Shown here: positions 17,268 through 25,670 of the stretch, piece by piece
Position numbering within the stretch: position 1 is the first letter of the stretch
Layout of the letters: each line of letters starts with the position of its first letter
From: Marinobacter zhejiangensis
GTDB lineage: Bacteria; Pseudomonadota; Gammaproteobacteria; Pseudomonadales; Oleiphilaceae
Direction of reading: 5' to 3'
Length of the DNA: 64,000 bases
Assembly (NCBI RefSeq): GCF_900114775.1
Contig: NZ_FOUE01000001.1
Location: 806,001 to 870,000 of the forward strand
Position numbers and translations under genes: made by a program
The notes under the pieces: model-generated
What the model saw: only the letters and a program-made list of their open reading frames with translations
What the model was told of the DNA's origin: nothing
The model's database searches: none

Positions 17268-18677
17268 ATGTCGATCACTGAAGCCAGCCTGTTCTGGGGG
17301 TTCCTGTTGGTATACGGGGCCCTCATGTACTGGCTCTCACCCCGCAGTACCAATGCGGCCTCGTTCTATCGGGGCGCTGATGACAAAGGCAATCCGGTCA
17401 GTCAGTGGTCACTGACAGCGAGCATCTTCATTAGCTGGATCTTTGCCAAGTCCGTTACCAACGCGGCTAACCTGGGGGCGGCCTACGGTGTGGTTGGTGG
17501 TCTTGCCTACGCCACCTACTGGCTGTCGATTCCGGTGGCGGGTTACGTGATCTACCTGATCCGCACCCAGACCGGAGCGAACAGCCTGCAGGATTTCCTC
17601 ACGTCCCGGTTTGGCCGCCTGGCGGCGTTGAGTTTCGCGGCGGCCATCCTGATTCGACTGTATAACGAAGTCTGGAGCAATACCGCTGTGGTAGGCGGCT
17701 ACTTCGGCCAGCCCGGGCAGTGGTCCTACTATGGTGCGGCCATGCTGTTCACCTTCTTCACCCTGGCCTACAGTCTCAAGGGCGGGCTTCGCAGCTCGAT
17801 CTTTACGGACGTGATCCAGGCCGTGGTGTTCGTGTTCTTTGTTGGCGCCGTGCTGTTCCTGATCCTGCCCACCAACGATGTGGGCACCCTGGTCAGCACC
17901 GGCGAGTTCCGCCTGGGCGCAGGCATGGACCTGCTGCTGGTGGCGGGGCTGCAGATCTTCAGCTACCCCTTCCATGACCCCGTGCTGACCGATCGGGGCT
18001 TCGTCAACAATGAAAAAACCATGCTCAAGAGCTTCGTGGTGGCGGGCTTGTTGGGGTTTGTTGCGGTGTTCGTGTTCAGCCTGGTGGGTGTCCATGCCCA
18101 GCTCAACGGCATTGAGTCCATGGGCAATGCCCCCGCGGCCGTTGGCCAGTCCCTGGGGCTGACGGCGCTGTTCTTTATGAGCGTGGTGATGATGACCTCG
18201 GCGGGTTCAACCCTGGACTCAACGTTTACGTCGCTGGCGAAGTCGCTGGCGGTGGACCTGCCACGGTTGGCCCGCAACGCGGCTGAGCGTTTGCCGAGCC
18301 TCAAGGTCGGATCGGCGGTGATGGTGGTGTTCGCCCTACTTGGCAACATACCCATGTTTGCCGGCACCGATATCCTCAAGGCCACCACGATCTCCGGCAC
18401 CATGGTGATGGGGTTGGCGCCGGTGTTCCTGTTCTATGGCTTTACCCGCTGGTCGCCCTGGAGCTTCCACCTGAGTTTCTGGACCGGTATTGGCCTCGGG
18501 GTGATGCTGGCGGCGGGGCTGGTTCCGGCGTCCTGGGCCATCGGTGACGGCAAGTATGCCCTGCTGTTGGGGGTGAACGCCTACGGGTTCCTGCTGTGCA
18601 GTGCCGGTTTCTTCCTGCCGCTCCTGACCCGCAGATTGCTCGGTCGGGAGCCTCAGCCTTCGCAGTCGGTGAACTGA
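17268..18677 (+). CDS. Sodium:solute symporter family transporter
   Basis: 469 aa, about 13 membrane helices. The family core is visible in SWIFAKSVTNAANLGAAYG and, near residue 315, SAGSTLDSTFTSLAKSLAVD, which corresponds to the Na+-site helix of SSS transporters. Its closest described kin in layout are urea/pantothenate-type SSS proteins, but the substrate cannot be told. It is 25 nt after the radical SAM gene and 2 nt before the metallophosphatase gene, so it likely imports a substrate or moves the product of this pathway. Confidence 0.85.
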   Translation: MSITEASLFWGFLLVYGALMYWLSPRSTNAASFYRGADDKGNPVSQWSLTASIFISWIFAKSVTNAANLGAAYGVVGGLAYATYWLSIPVAGYVIYLIRTQTGANSLQDFLTSRFGRLAALSFAAAILIRLYNEVWSNTAVVGGYFGQPGQWSYYGAAMLFTFFTLAYSLKGGLRSSIFTDVIQAVVFVFFVGAVLFLILPTNDVGTLVSTGEFRLGAGMDLLLVAGLQIFSYPFHDPVLTDRGFVNNEKTMLKSFVVAGLLGFVAVFVFSLVGVHAQLNGIESMGNAPAAVGQSLGLTALFFMSVVMMTSAGSTLDSTFTSLAKSLAVDLPRLARNAAERLPSLKVGSAVMVVFALLGNIPMFAGTDILKATTISGTMVMGLAPVFLFYGFTRWSPWSFHLSFWTGIGLGVMLAAGLVPASWAIGDGKYALLLGVNAYGFLLCSAGFFLPLLTRRLLGREPQPSQSVN

Positions 18678-18679
18678 CC

Positions 18680-19624
18680 ATGGCTGAACAGCCGGGACGA
18701 AGCTGCCCGCTGGCTTACCGGTACCGGCCGGAACAGTTGGGGGAGGAGCCGGAGGACTGGTCAGAGGACGTGCTCTACGTGGCAGGAGGGCTTTACGGGA
18801 ACCCGTTCGCGCTGGATGCCATTGAGGCCATGGTTGCGGCTGAGCGCGCGCAGGGTCGTCGGGTTCGGCTGTTGTTTAATGGCGACTTTAACTGGTTTAA
18901 CGCCCGCGAAGACCTGTTCCATGACATCAACCGGCGGGTGCTGCGCCACGATGCCATGCTGGGGAATGTCGAGTATGAACTGGCAAACCCCAGTGAGGCC
19001 GCCGGCTGTGGCTGTGGGTATCCTGATTTTGTCAAGCAGGGTGTGGTTGAGCGTTCAAATCGCATGATGGTCCGGCTGCAACAGCAGGCTAAGGGGGCTC
19101 CCGACGTGGGTCAGCAGCTGGCGGGTCTGAAGCGCTGGCGAACCGGTATATTTGGTGGACTAAAGGTTCTGATTGTGCACGGTGATGTGGAGTCCCTGGC
19201 GGGCTGGGGGCTGTCCCGGGAGGCGTTTGAGGCCGGTAATCAGGAGGCGCTGACGACCTGGTTCGATCAGACGGGCGTTGATGTTATTCTCTGTAGCCAC
19301 ACCTGCCTGCCCCTGTTGTGGTCTGGTGAGCTCAAGGGGCGTCGTTGCCTGGTGGCTAATAACGGCTCGGCGGGCATGGCCAGCGTGGCTGGGGATTCGT
19401 CCGGAATGGTCACAAGATTGTCATTTAAAACAGCTGGTTGTACTGGTTTTGCGCGAGCGGTCGTCGGTGCCGTGGAGGTCTCTCTGGTGCCGGTAAGCTT
19501 TGATCTGGAGGCGTGGCTTGGGGTGTTTGACCAGCTATGGCCGGCGGGATCTGATGCGGCTGTTTCCTATCGCCACAGAATGATTCATGGCACCTCCCTG
19601 GCGGCGGAGATGATTCACCTGTAA
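18680..19624 (+). CDS. Divergent calcineurin-like metallophosphatase
   Basis: 314 aa. The order of metallophosphoesterase blocks is kept: YVAGGLYGNPFALDAI, LFNGDFNWFN, GNVEYEL, VHGDVESLAGW, CSHTCLPLL and NNGSAGMA. Several metal ligands differ from the standard set: block I lacks D-x-H, GNHE reads GNVE and GHTH reads SHTC. Cys-rich spots (AGCGCGYPD, CSHTC) are unusual for the family. The gene starts 2 nt after the symporter stop, so it is the last gene of the operon. A phosphatase for a sugar or nucleotide intermediate is plausible; a changed metal or a non-catalytic role is also possible. Confidence 0.7.
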   Translation: MAEQPGRSCPLAYRYRPEQLGEEPEDWSEDVLYVAGGLYGNPFALDAIEAMVAAERAQGRRVRLLFNGDFNWFNAREDLFHDINRRVLRHDAMLGNVEYELANPSEAAGCGCGYPDFVKQGVVERSNRMMVRLQQQAKGAPDVGQQLAGLKRWRTGIFGGLKVLIVHGDVESLAGWGLSREAFEAGNQEALTTWFDQTGVDVILCSHTCLPLLWSGELKGRRCLVANNGSAGMASVAGDSSGMVTRLSFKTAGCTGFARAVVGAVEVSLVPVSFDLEAWLGVFDQLWPAGSDAAVSYRHRMIHGTSLAAEMIHL

Positions 19625-19701
19625 ACAAAATTTAACCGGCCATAACGCCCTAACGTTGTTCGGTTTTTGAGCGTTCGCCCTGTTTTGGGGCTGGGCTAGC
19701 C

Positions 19702-19736
19702 TTGATATATATTTTGTGTTCAATATAATTCAACAC
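19702..19736 (+). promoter_or_regulatory. ectA promoter with inverted repeat over the -10 box
   Basis: TTGATA (19702-19707), 16-bp spacer, perfect TATAAT (19724-19729), giving a start about 30 nt before the ectA ATG. GTGTT (19716-19720) and AACAC (19732-19736) form an inverted repeat around the -10 box. EctR-type MarR repressors bind pseudo-palindromes over the -10 of ect promoters in methylotrophs, so this could be an operator. No regulator gene is adjacent. Confidence 0.6.
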
Positions 19737-19765
19737 TAACTTTTCAAGGCGAAGTCAAGAACGTA

Positions 19766-20284
19766 ATGACCATAGAAGGTTCGACTACCACCGCCATCAC
19801 CCTGCGCAAAGCGTCCAAGAGTGATGGCTTCCGGCTCCACCAGCTGGTGGCCCAGTGCCCCCCGCTGGACCCTAATTCCATGTACTGCAATCTGCTGCAG
19901 TGTACTCACTTCGCCGAAACCTGCGTCGCCGCCGAGCTGGATGGTGAACTGGTGGGTTTTATCTCCGGTTACATTCCGCCCCAGCAGCCTGACACCCTGT
20001 TCGTCTGGCAGGTCGCGGTCCATGAGAAAGGGCGTGGCCAGGGTCTGGCCAAACGGATGCTGAAGGACCTCGTATCTCGCGAGGTCTGTCGGAACGTGAA
20101 TCATCTGGAAACCACCATTACGCCAGACAACGAAGCGTCTTGGGCGCTGTTCCGCTCCTTTGCCCGAGACCTGGGCGCTGAACTCAATCACCACGAATAC
20201 TTTGAGCAAGAGGCCCATTTCGGCGGCCTCCACGCTTCCGAATTCCTGCTGCGAATCGGGCCCTTTCCTCCCCCCATTACCTAA
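19766..20284 (+). CDS. ectA: L-2,4-diaminobutyric acid acetyltransferase
   Basis: 172-aa GNAT enzyme, the second committed step of ectoine synthesis, acetylating L-2,4-diaminobutyrate. Diagnostic EctA stretches are present: CPPLDPNSMYCNLLQCTHF near residue 29, and the acetyl-CoA loop VHEKGRGQGLAKRML near 90, then TITPDNEASWALF. ATG 19766 opens the operon 37 nt after the -10 box. A 6-bp hairpin (GGCAGC/GCTGCC, 20291-20315) lies in the gap before ectB. Confidence 0.95.
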   Translation: MTIEGSTTTAITLRKASKSDGFRLHQLVAQCPPLDPNSMYCNLLQCTHFAETCVAAELDGELVGFISGYIPPQQPDTLFVWQVAVHEKGRGQGLAKRMLKDLVSREVCRNVNHLETTITPDNEASWALFRSFARDLGAELNHHEYFEQEAHFGGLHASEFLLRIGPFPPPIT

Positions 20285-20366
20285 GAAGCCGGCAGCTCGA
20301 TGAGGTCGGGCTGCCATCGAGACTTCAAACCATCACCTCGAACCTGACATGCTAAGAGGCAAAATC

Positions 20367-21635
20367 ATGGACATTTTCAAATCAACCGAATCCGAAGTAC
20401 GTGTTTACTCACGCGCGTTCCCAATGGTGTTCAATCGCGCCAAGAACGCCCATTTGTATAGCAAAGATGGCAAGGAGTACCTGGATTTCCTGGCCGGTGC
20501 CGGGTCCCTGAACTACGGCCACAACAACGATATCCTGAAGAAAGCCCTGATCGACTATGTGGAGAGCGATGGCATCAGCCAGGGGCTGGACCTGTTCACC
20601 ACCGCCAAACAGGAATTCATCGAGAGCTACAAGAAGCGCATTCTCGATCCTCGCGGTCTGGACTACAAAATGCAGTTTACCGGCCCGACTGGCACCAACT
20701 GTGTGGAAGCCGCGATGAAGCTGGCTCGAAAGGTGAAAGGTCGCACTGGCATTATTTCGTTCACGAATGGTTTCCACGGTGTGTCCCTGGGCGCGGTTGC
20801 CGCGACCGGTAACAAAGGTCATCGTGGCGGTGCTGGCCAGCCCCTGAATAACGTCACGTTCATGCCCTTCGACGGCTACTACGGTGACAACGTTGATACC
20901 CTGGCCATGATGGACAAGCTGCTGAGCGACAACTCATCCGGCGTAGACCTGCCGGCAGCGGTGATTGTCGAAGCGGTTCAGGGTGAAGGTGGTCTGAATG
21001 CCGCCAGTGCTGAGTGGCTGCAAGGGCTGGAAACGCTGTGCCGTAAGCACGACATCTTGCTGATCCTGGATGACATCCAGGCGGGCAACGGTCGTACCGG
21101 TGAGTTCTTCAGCTTTGAGTTTGCCGGTATCAAACCGGACATCGTCACTGCCTCCAAGTCCCTCAGTGGCTATGGCCTGCCCATGGCGGTTGTGTTGTTC
21201 AAGCCGGAGTTGGATATCTGGAACCCCGGTGAGCACAACGGCACCTTCCGTGGTAACAACATGGCTTTTATCACTGCCCGCGCGGCCGTCGAGACCTACT
21301 GGAGCGACGATGCGTTTGCCAATGAAATCAAAGCCAAGAGCCAGGTGCTTGAGGCTGGCCTGAAGGCCATTGCCGACAAATACGGCAGTGATTTCTACCT
21401 CAAGGGCCGGGGCCTGATGCGCGGTATTGCCTGCCCGGACGGCGAGCTGGCGGACCGGATCACCACCCTGGCATTTGAGAAAGGTCTCATCATTGAGACC
21501 AGTGGCCCCGACGGCGAAGTCATCAAGTGCCTGATGCCGTTGACCACCAGCGAAGCCGACCTGAAAAAAGGAACCGCCATCCTGGCTGAGTGCTTTGCCG
21601 AGGTGCTGGGTGAGCGTCTGAGTAAGGCGTCCTGA
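20367..21635 (+). CDS. ectB: Diaminobutyrate-2-oxoglutarate aminotransferase
   Basis: 422-aa class III PLP aminotransferase that converts aspartate semialdehyde to L-2,4-diaminobutyrate with glutamate. The start [19 protein letters not shown] matches EctB proteins; AGAGG lies seven bases before ATG 20367, while an ATG six codons earlier has none. Seen: [18 protein letters not shown], the PLP-contact [14 protein letters not shown], and the Schiff-base Lys in [14 protein letters not shown]. It is followed directly by the ectoine aspartokinase, with no ectC between them. Confidence 0.96.
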   Translation: MDIFKSTESEVRVYSRAFPMVFNRAKNAHLYSKDGKEYLDFLAGAGSLNYGHNNDILKKALIDYVESDGISQGLDLFTTAKQEFIESYKKRILDPRGLDYKMQFTGPTGTNCVEAAMKLARKVKGRTGIISFTNGFHGVSLGAVAATGNKGHRGGAGQPLNNVTFMPFDGYYGDNVDTLAMMDKLLSDNSSGVDLPAAVIVEAVQGEGGLNAASAEWLQGLETLCRKHDILLILDDIQAGNGRTGEFFSFEFAGIKPDIVTASKSLSGYGLPMAVVLFKPELDIWNPGEHNGTFRGNNMAFITARAAVETYWSDDAFANEIKAKSQVLEAGLKAIADKYGSDFYLKGRGLMRGIACPDGELADRITTLAFEKGLIIETSGPDGEVIKCLMPLTTSEADLKKGTAILAECFAEVLGERLSKAS

Positions 21636-21657
21636 GGCCAAAGGAATGGGAGTAATG

Positions 21658-23097
21658 ATGAGTCAACAACATACCGTGGAGAAGATCGGCGGCACGTCGA
21701 TGAGTAACTACGAGGCTGTCCGGGACAACATCATTCTGGGTGGCCGTAACAAGGACGAGCTGTACCAGCGTATTTTCGTGGTGTCGGCCTATGGCGGCGT
21801 CACCAATGAGCTGCTGGAGCACAAGAAAACCGGTGAACCGGGAGTTTATGCCCTGTTTGCCGATGCGGAGTCGGACTGGGCCTGGGGCGATGACCTCAGC
21901 AAGTTGGTGAAGTATCTGACTGACCTCAATGCGGAACTGTTTGACGAGCCTATGCAGCGCAATCAGGCCGACCAGTTCATCACCGACCGCATCGAAGGCG
22001 TTCGTGGATGCCTGATCGACCTCCAGCGGTTGTGCTCTTACGGCCAGTTCCAGCTTGAGGAACACCTGCTGACAGTAAGGGAAATGCTGGCGGGTATCGG
22101 TGAAGCCCACAGTGCCTTTAACACCGCACTGAAGCTACAGCAGGAGGGCATCAACGCCCGTTTCGTCGATCTGACGGGCTGGCGTGATAGCGAGCTGTTG
22201 CCGTTGGATGAAAAGCTGGCGAGGGCCTTCGAAAACATTGACCTGAGCCGGGAGCTGCCGATTGTCACCGGCTACGCCCAGTGCAAGGAAGGTTTGATGC
22301 GGACCTTCGACCGGGGATACAGCGAGATGACCTTCAGCCGGGTGGCGGTGATGACCGGTGCCCGTGAGGCGGTTATCCACAAGGAATACCACCTCAGCTC
22401 CGCCGACCCGAAAGTCGTGGGCGAAGACAAGGTGGTACCCCTGGGGCGCACCAATTACGATGTCGCTGATCAGCTGGCCAACCTCGGCATGGAGGCGATT
22501 CATCCCCGTGCCGGTAAGGGACTGAGACAGAACGAGATCCCACTGAGGGTGATGAATACCTTCGAGCCGGACCACACCGGTACGCTGATCACGGGTGATT
22601 ACGTCAGTGAGAAGTCCCAGGTGGAAATCATTGCTGGTCACAAAGGCGTATTCGCCATCGAAGTGTTCGATCAGGACATGCAGGGCGAGCCAGGATCCGA
22701 TCGCCGTATCCTGGATATCCTCAGCCGTTTCAAGGTGCGGTTTGTGTCCAAGGACACCAATGCCAACACCATCACTCACTACGTGGACAGCACGCTGAAA
22801 CACGTCAAACGGGTGGTGAATGCCTTGGAAGTCGAGTTCCCCAATGCCGACATCAACACCCGCAAGGTGGCTTTGGTATCGGCCATCGGCAGCGACATGA
22901 AAGTACCGGGCTTGCTGTCCCGCTCGGTCAAGGCTCTGGCCGATGAGGAAATCAATGTGCTCGCCGTGCACCAGTGCATGCGCCAGGTGGACATTCAGTT
23001 CGTGGTCGACGAAGACGTCTACGACCGTTCCATCGCGGCCCTGCACGCGGCGTTGATTGAACCCCACAACCACGAGTACGCCATCGTCGCGGCGTAA
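21658..23097 (+). CDS. ask: Ectoine-specific aspartate kinase (Ask_Ect)
   Basis: 479 aa. It phosphorylates aspartate to feed the ectoine branch. N-terminal kinase motif KIGGTSM, the amino-acid kinase core with MTGAREAVIHKEYHLSSADP and VVPLGRTNYDVADQLANLGMEAIHP, and C-terminal ACT domains (SQVEIIAGHKGVFAIEVFDQ; ALVSAIGSDMKVPG). Long inserts near residues 60-110 are typical of the Ask_Ect group, which is reported to be relaxed in feedback inhibition. Three ATGs stand at the start; 21658 is preferred with GGGAG five bases before it, because the first (21646) abuts AAGGA. It occupies the place after ectB where ectC normally lies. Confidence 0.93.
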   Translation: MSQQHTVEKIGGTSMSNYEAVRDNIILGGRNKDELYQRIFVVSAYGGVTNELLEHKKTGEPGVYALFADAESDWAWGDDLSKLVKYLTDLNAELFDEPMQRNQADQFITDRIEGVRGCLIDLQRLCSYGQFQLEEHLLTVREMLAGIGEAHSAFNTALKLQQEGINARFVDLTGWRDSELLPLDEKLARAFENIDLSRELPIVTGYAQCKEGLMRTFDRGYSEMTFSRVAVMTGAREAVIHKEYHLSSADPKVVGEDKVVPLGRTNYDVADQLANLGMEAIHPRAGKGLRQNEIPLRVMNTFEPDHTGTLITGDYVSEKSQVEIIAGHKGVFAIEVFDQDMQGEPGSDRRILDILSRFKVRFVSKDTNANTITHYVDSTLKHVKRVVNALEVEFPNADINTRKVALVSAIGSDMKVPGLLSRSVKALADEEINVLAVHQCMRQVDIQFVVDEDVYDRSIAALHAALIEPHNHEYAIVAA

Positions 23098-23110
23098 CTG
23101 TGCTTCTGGA

Positions 23111-23141
23111 CCGGCCCTCCTGTAGCCACAGGTGTGGCCGG
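23111..23141 (+). terminator. Hairpin after the ectoine operon
   Basis: CCGGCC (23111-23116) pairs with GGCCGG (23136-23141), with an inner CCTG/CAGG stem. No U-run follows, so termination would be weak or Rho-aided. Nothing else is seen between 23098 and 23221. Confidence 0.4.
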
Positions 23142-23221
23142 CCCACTTCTATCAAATCCCCGTTTTACCCTTCTGCCAGTCGCCCTTGTTCATTGGTCGC
23201 CTCTATAGGCATTGCTAGTGC

Positions 23222-23419
23222 TTACTGGGGGATGTAGGAGCATTCGCTGATCAGGCTGTTGCAGCGTTGCTGGCAGGCTCCGACATCGCTGCTGCCAAGG
23301 CAGCTTGCGTTGCAGTTTTGCCAGGCCGTCACGTCACAAGCCGCATAGACCGCGCCGCTGATCATAAATAGTGAGGCAAGAAAAAAAAGAATGAGGGATT
23401 TCTTGTTGGATAGACGCAT
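23222..23419 (-). CDS. Small secreted cysteine-rich protein, unknown
   Basis: 65 aa. Positively charged start, hydrophobic core LILFFLASLFMISGAVYA, and a probable signal-peptidase site after VYA-A, leaving a mature peptide of about 38 residues with six Cys (CDV...NCNASC...ACQQRC...EC). The even Cys number suggests three disulfides in the periplasm or outside. AGGAGA precedes ATG 23419, and the codons look like neighbouring genes, so it is a real small gene. No family recognised; a role in envelope, metal binding or toxicity is open. Confidence 0.65.
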   Translation of the reverse strand: MRLSNKKSLILFFLASLFMISGAVYAACDVTAWQNCNASCLGSSDVGACQQRCNSLISECSYIPQ

Positions 23420-23517
23420 GCGCTCTCCTGATTAATCGTAAATGACCTGTCCGGTTTCACAACTAATGCTAGTGTCGGCCCTGAGTGGCCAAAACCCCCA
23501 AATGGGGGGTATCCGTT

Positions 23518-24537
23518 TTACCCTAACTTCCTGACGAACCGATAGAACGCACTGCTGTCACCGAAACCCAGCGCATCGGACAGCTCCAGTACGCTATACC
23601 CCTTGGCTTTAAGGGCCCGGTACTGTTCCCTGCGAACTTGCTCGAGGAGCTCGGTAAAGGTGGTGTTTTCCTGTCGGAGCCGCCGAAACAGCGTGGTCCG
23701 GCTCATGTTCACGGCGTGACAGCACGTCTGGATAGTGGTGTAGGCGGGCAGATTCTGGTTCAGCAGGGCTTCCACCTGGGACCGGACACTGCCGTTCGTT
23801 GACAGCGCCTTGGTCAGGTTACCGGCTTTCTCCCGAAGCAGATCCTTCAGGTAGGGGTTGGAGGAACTCAGTGGTAAGGCCAGTATTCGCCGGTCAAAGT
23901 ACAGGCGCAGGCGATCGCCCTGAGTCGATATCTGTGCTGAAAAATGACGCTCAAGCTCAGCCAGTTGTTGTTGAAAGACCCCAGGAACCAAAAGGCGTTG
24001 GGGTGATACCGCTTTATCGGACAGGAAACGGACCCAGCTCAGCAGGGCTGCCGCGCTTCTGAGCATGGCGATAGCGGGATAGCCCTTGCCAACCCTGAAA
24101 CCGATGTCGATGACGAGTTCTCCGGCGGTCTCTGAAACTAGCCACTGCTCGGATGGGTTCATCAAGCGGATGTTCTCGACAAACGTCGCGAGGGCTTCGC
24201 CCACCGACCCGCAATGGCTGATCCAGTTTGCTAACAGTCCGGTGGCCTGGGGTTTGATGGTTGAGCCGATGGCTAGCGCGTGGCGTACCTTCAGTTCGGG
24301 CGAGGCCGTACGTTCCAGGGTTTGCCACAGCCAGATGAAGTGGTGCTCCTGAATGCGTTGCTCCTGTATTGGCGAGGGCCCGGGGGGAGCATCAAAGCCC
24401 TGCTGGTGGCTGAGGTGAAGTTGCAGAGAGTGCCTGGACAGATCTTCCGGCTGCAGAAGCCCGCGATCGATGAGTTCACCGATGAGGTCCAGAACGGCGA
24501 CTGCGGAGACCGTATCCCCTGTTGGTACCGTGTTCAT
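23518..24537 (-). CDS. AraC family transcriptional regulator (Arabinose_bd type)
   Basis: 339 aa. The C-terminal 85 residues hold two HTHs, with the second seen as YSVLELSDALGFGDSSAFYRFVRKLG and the first around CCHAVNMSRTTLFRRLRQE. The N-terminal 200 residues fit the ligand domain of OruR/ArgR-like AraC proteins. ATG 24537. It diverges from the PPOX-like gene at 24649 with a 111-bp gap, so that gene is the likely target. Its C terminus ends sharply after FVRKLG, shorter than usual by about 15 residues (the typical FRRWTG-x-SPSEYR end is missing). Confidence 0.88.
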   Translation of the reverse strand: MNTVPTGDTVSAVAVLDLIGELIDRGLLQPEDLSRHSLQLHLSHQQGFDAPPGPSPIQEQRIQEHHFIWLWQTLERTASPELKVRHALAIGSTIKPQATGLLANWISHCGSVGEALATFVENIRLMNPSEQWLVSETAGELVIDIGFRVGKGYPAIAMLRSAAALLSWVRFLSDKAVSPQRLLVPGVFQQQLAELERHFSAQISTQGDRLRLYFDRRILALPLSSSNPYLKDLLREKAGNLTKALSTNGSVRSQVEALLNQNLPAYTTIQTCCHAVNMSRTTLFRRLRQENTTFTELLEQVRREQYRALKAKGYSVLELSDALGFGDSSAFYRFVRKLG

Positions 24538-24648
24538 TTCCGGCCCCTGGAGATTATGAAACCAGAATCCATTGTCCTGAAACCATACACCTGAGAGACC
24601 GCCCCCATTAAATCTAAGCTGGACTCGTTGCCTAAAGGAGTTCCGCTG

Positions 24649-25662
24649 ATGACATCGATTATTTCTACAGAGAGCCAGCTGAGAAAACGGGTCCCGGATT
24701 ACCCGAAGATGCTGGATAAACGGATTCTTTCATTTTTGGATAGCCATTGCATGGAGTTTATCCGCTATAGCCAGATCGCGATCCTGGCTGTGGCGGGTGT
24801 CAGGTTCTGCTTTCATGTACTTGCTGCTGATGACCAGCGGCTGAGGGTCCAAGCGGATGCTCTCACCTTTACGCTGGATGATCGAGACGGACCAGCCCTG
24901 TCGGATCTGTTGCTACCCGGCCAAGCCGCGGAAGCCAGCTTGCTGTTCGTCGTGCCCGGTGTCGGCCATGCCTTGCGGGTTAACGGCATGGCGGAATATT
25001 CCGGCTACCCTGGTAGCCTCTCCTTCCGGGTTCAGCAGGCCTATCTTCACTGTGCCCGCGCCATAGCCCGGGCAAAGCTGTGGCAAGCCGTGGAGCCGTC
25101 TGCCGATTGGCGCAATGATCCACCTAGAACGCTGTCCGGGTTCCTGGCGGCCTCACCCTATGTCTTGCTCAAGACAGAAGATGGCCAAGGGCACACCGAA
25201 ATTTCCCCCCGGGGAGATGCGCCGGGCTTTGTGCGAACAATCGGCGGCCAGCAGCTGTTTCTGCCCGAACGCCCGGGCAACAAGATTGCCAAGAGCCTGC
25301 GGAACATCCTGGCCACCGGCCGGGCCGGCCTGCTGGGTTTTATTGCCGGCTCTCCGCACATCTGCCAGATATCCGGTCGGGCGTGGGTGTCTGATGAGGC
25401 AGCGTTGCTCGATGGCAGCATTGAGCAGGGAAAACGCCCAAAGTTAGGTATTATCTTCAGCGACGTGGAATGGCGCATTGATACATCGGACGTGCTTTTG
25501 CACCGGAGTCTCTGGGACATTCGTGACCATGTGGATAAAAACAAGCTGACCCCTTTTCCAAAGGCGCTGGCTGAGCACATGAATGGTACCGGGCTACTGG
25601 GTAAAGCGACGGGCCAGGTGGTCAAGGCGGTGGTCAGGCATGATATGAAGCATTTGTATTAA
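24649..25662 (+). CDS. Pyridoxamine 5'-phosphate oxidase-family (FMN-binding split-barrel) protein
   Basis: 337 aa. Two split-barrel-like halves: the C-terminal half carries EISPRGDAPGFVRTIGGQQL and FLPERPGNKIAKSLRNIL, the hallmark of the MSMEG_1061-like PPOX group; the N-terminal half (VRFCFHVLAADDQRLRVQ...) looks degenerate. Cofactor is probably FMN or F420-like flavin; substrate unknown. AAGGAG eight bases before ATG 24649. It is divergent from an AraC regulator. It converges on tag with an 8-nt gap. Confidence 0.75.
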   Translation: MTSIISTESQLRKRVPDYPKMLDKRILSFLDSHCMEFIRYSQIAILAVAGVRFCFHVLAADDQRLRVQADALTFTLDDRDGPALSDLLLPGQAAEASLLFVVPGVGHALRVNGMAEYSGYPGSLSFRVQQAYLHCARAIARAKLWQAVEPSADWRNDPPRTLSGFLAASPYVLLKTEDGQGHTEISPRGDAPGFVRTIGGQQLFLPERPGNKIAKSLRNILATGRAGLLGFIAGSPHICQISGRAWVSDEAALLDGSIEQGKRPKLGIIFSDVEWRIDTSDVLLHRSLWDIRDHVDKNKLTPFPKALAEHMNGTGLLGKATGQVVKAVVRHDMKHLY

Positions 25663-25670
25663 ACCGGTCG

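Noticed and set aside
21636..21657. A hidden or frameshifted ectC between ectB and ask
   Set aside because: Only 22 bases separate the two genes and no ectoine synthase motif was found in any frame nearby.
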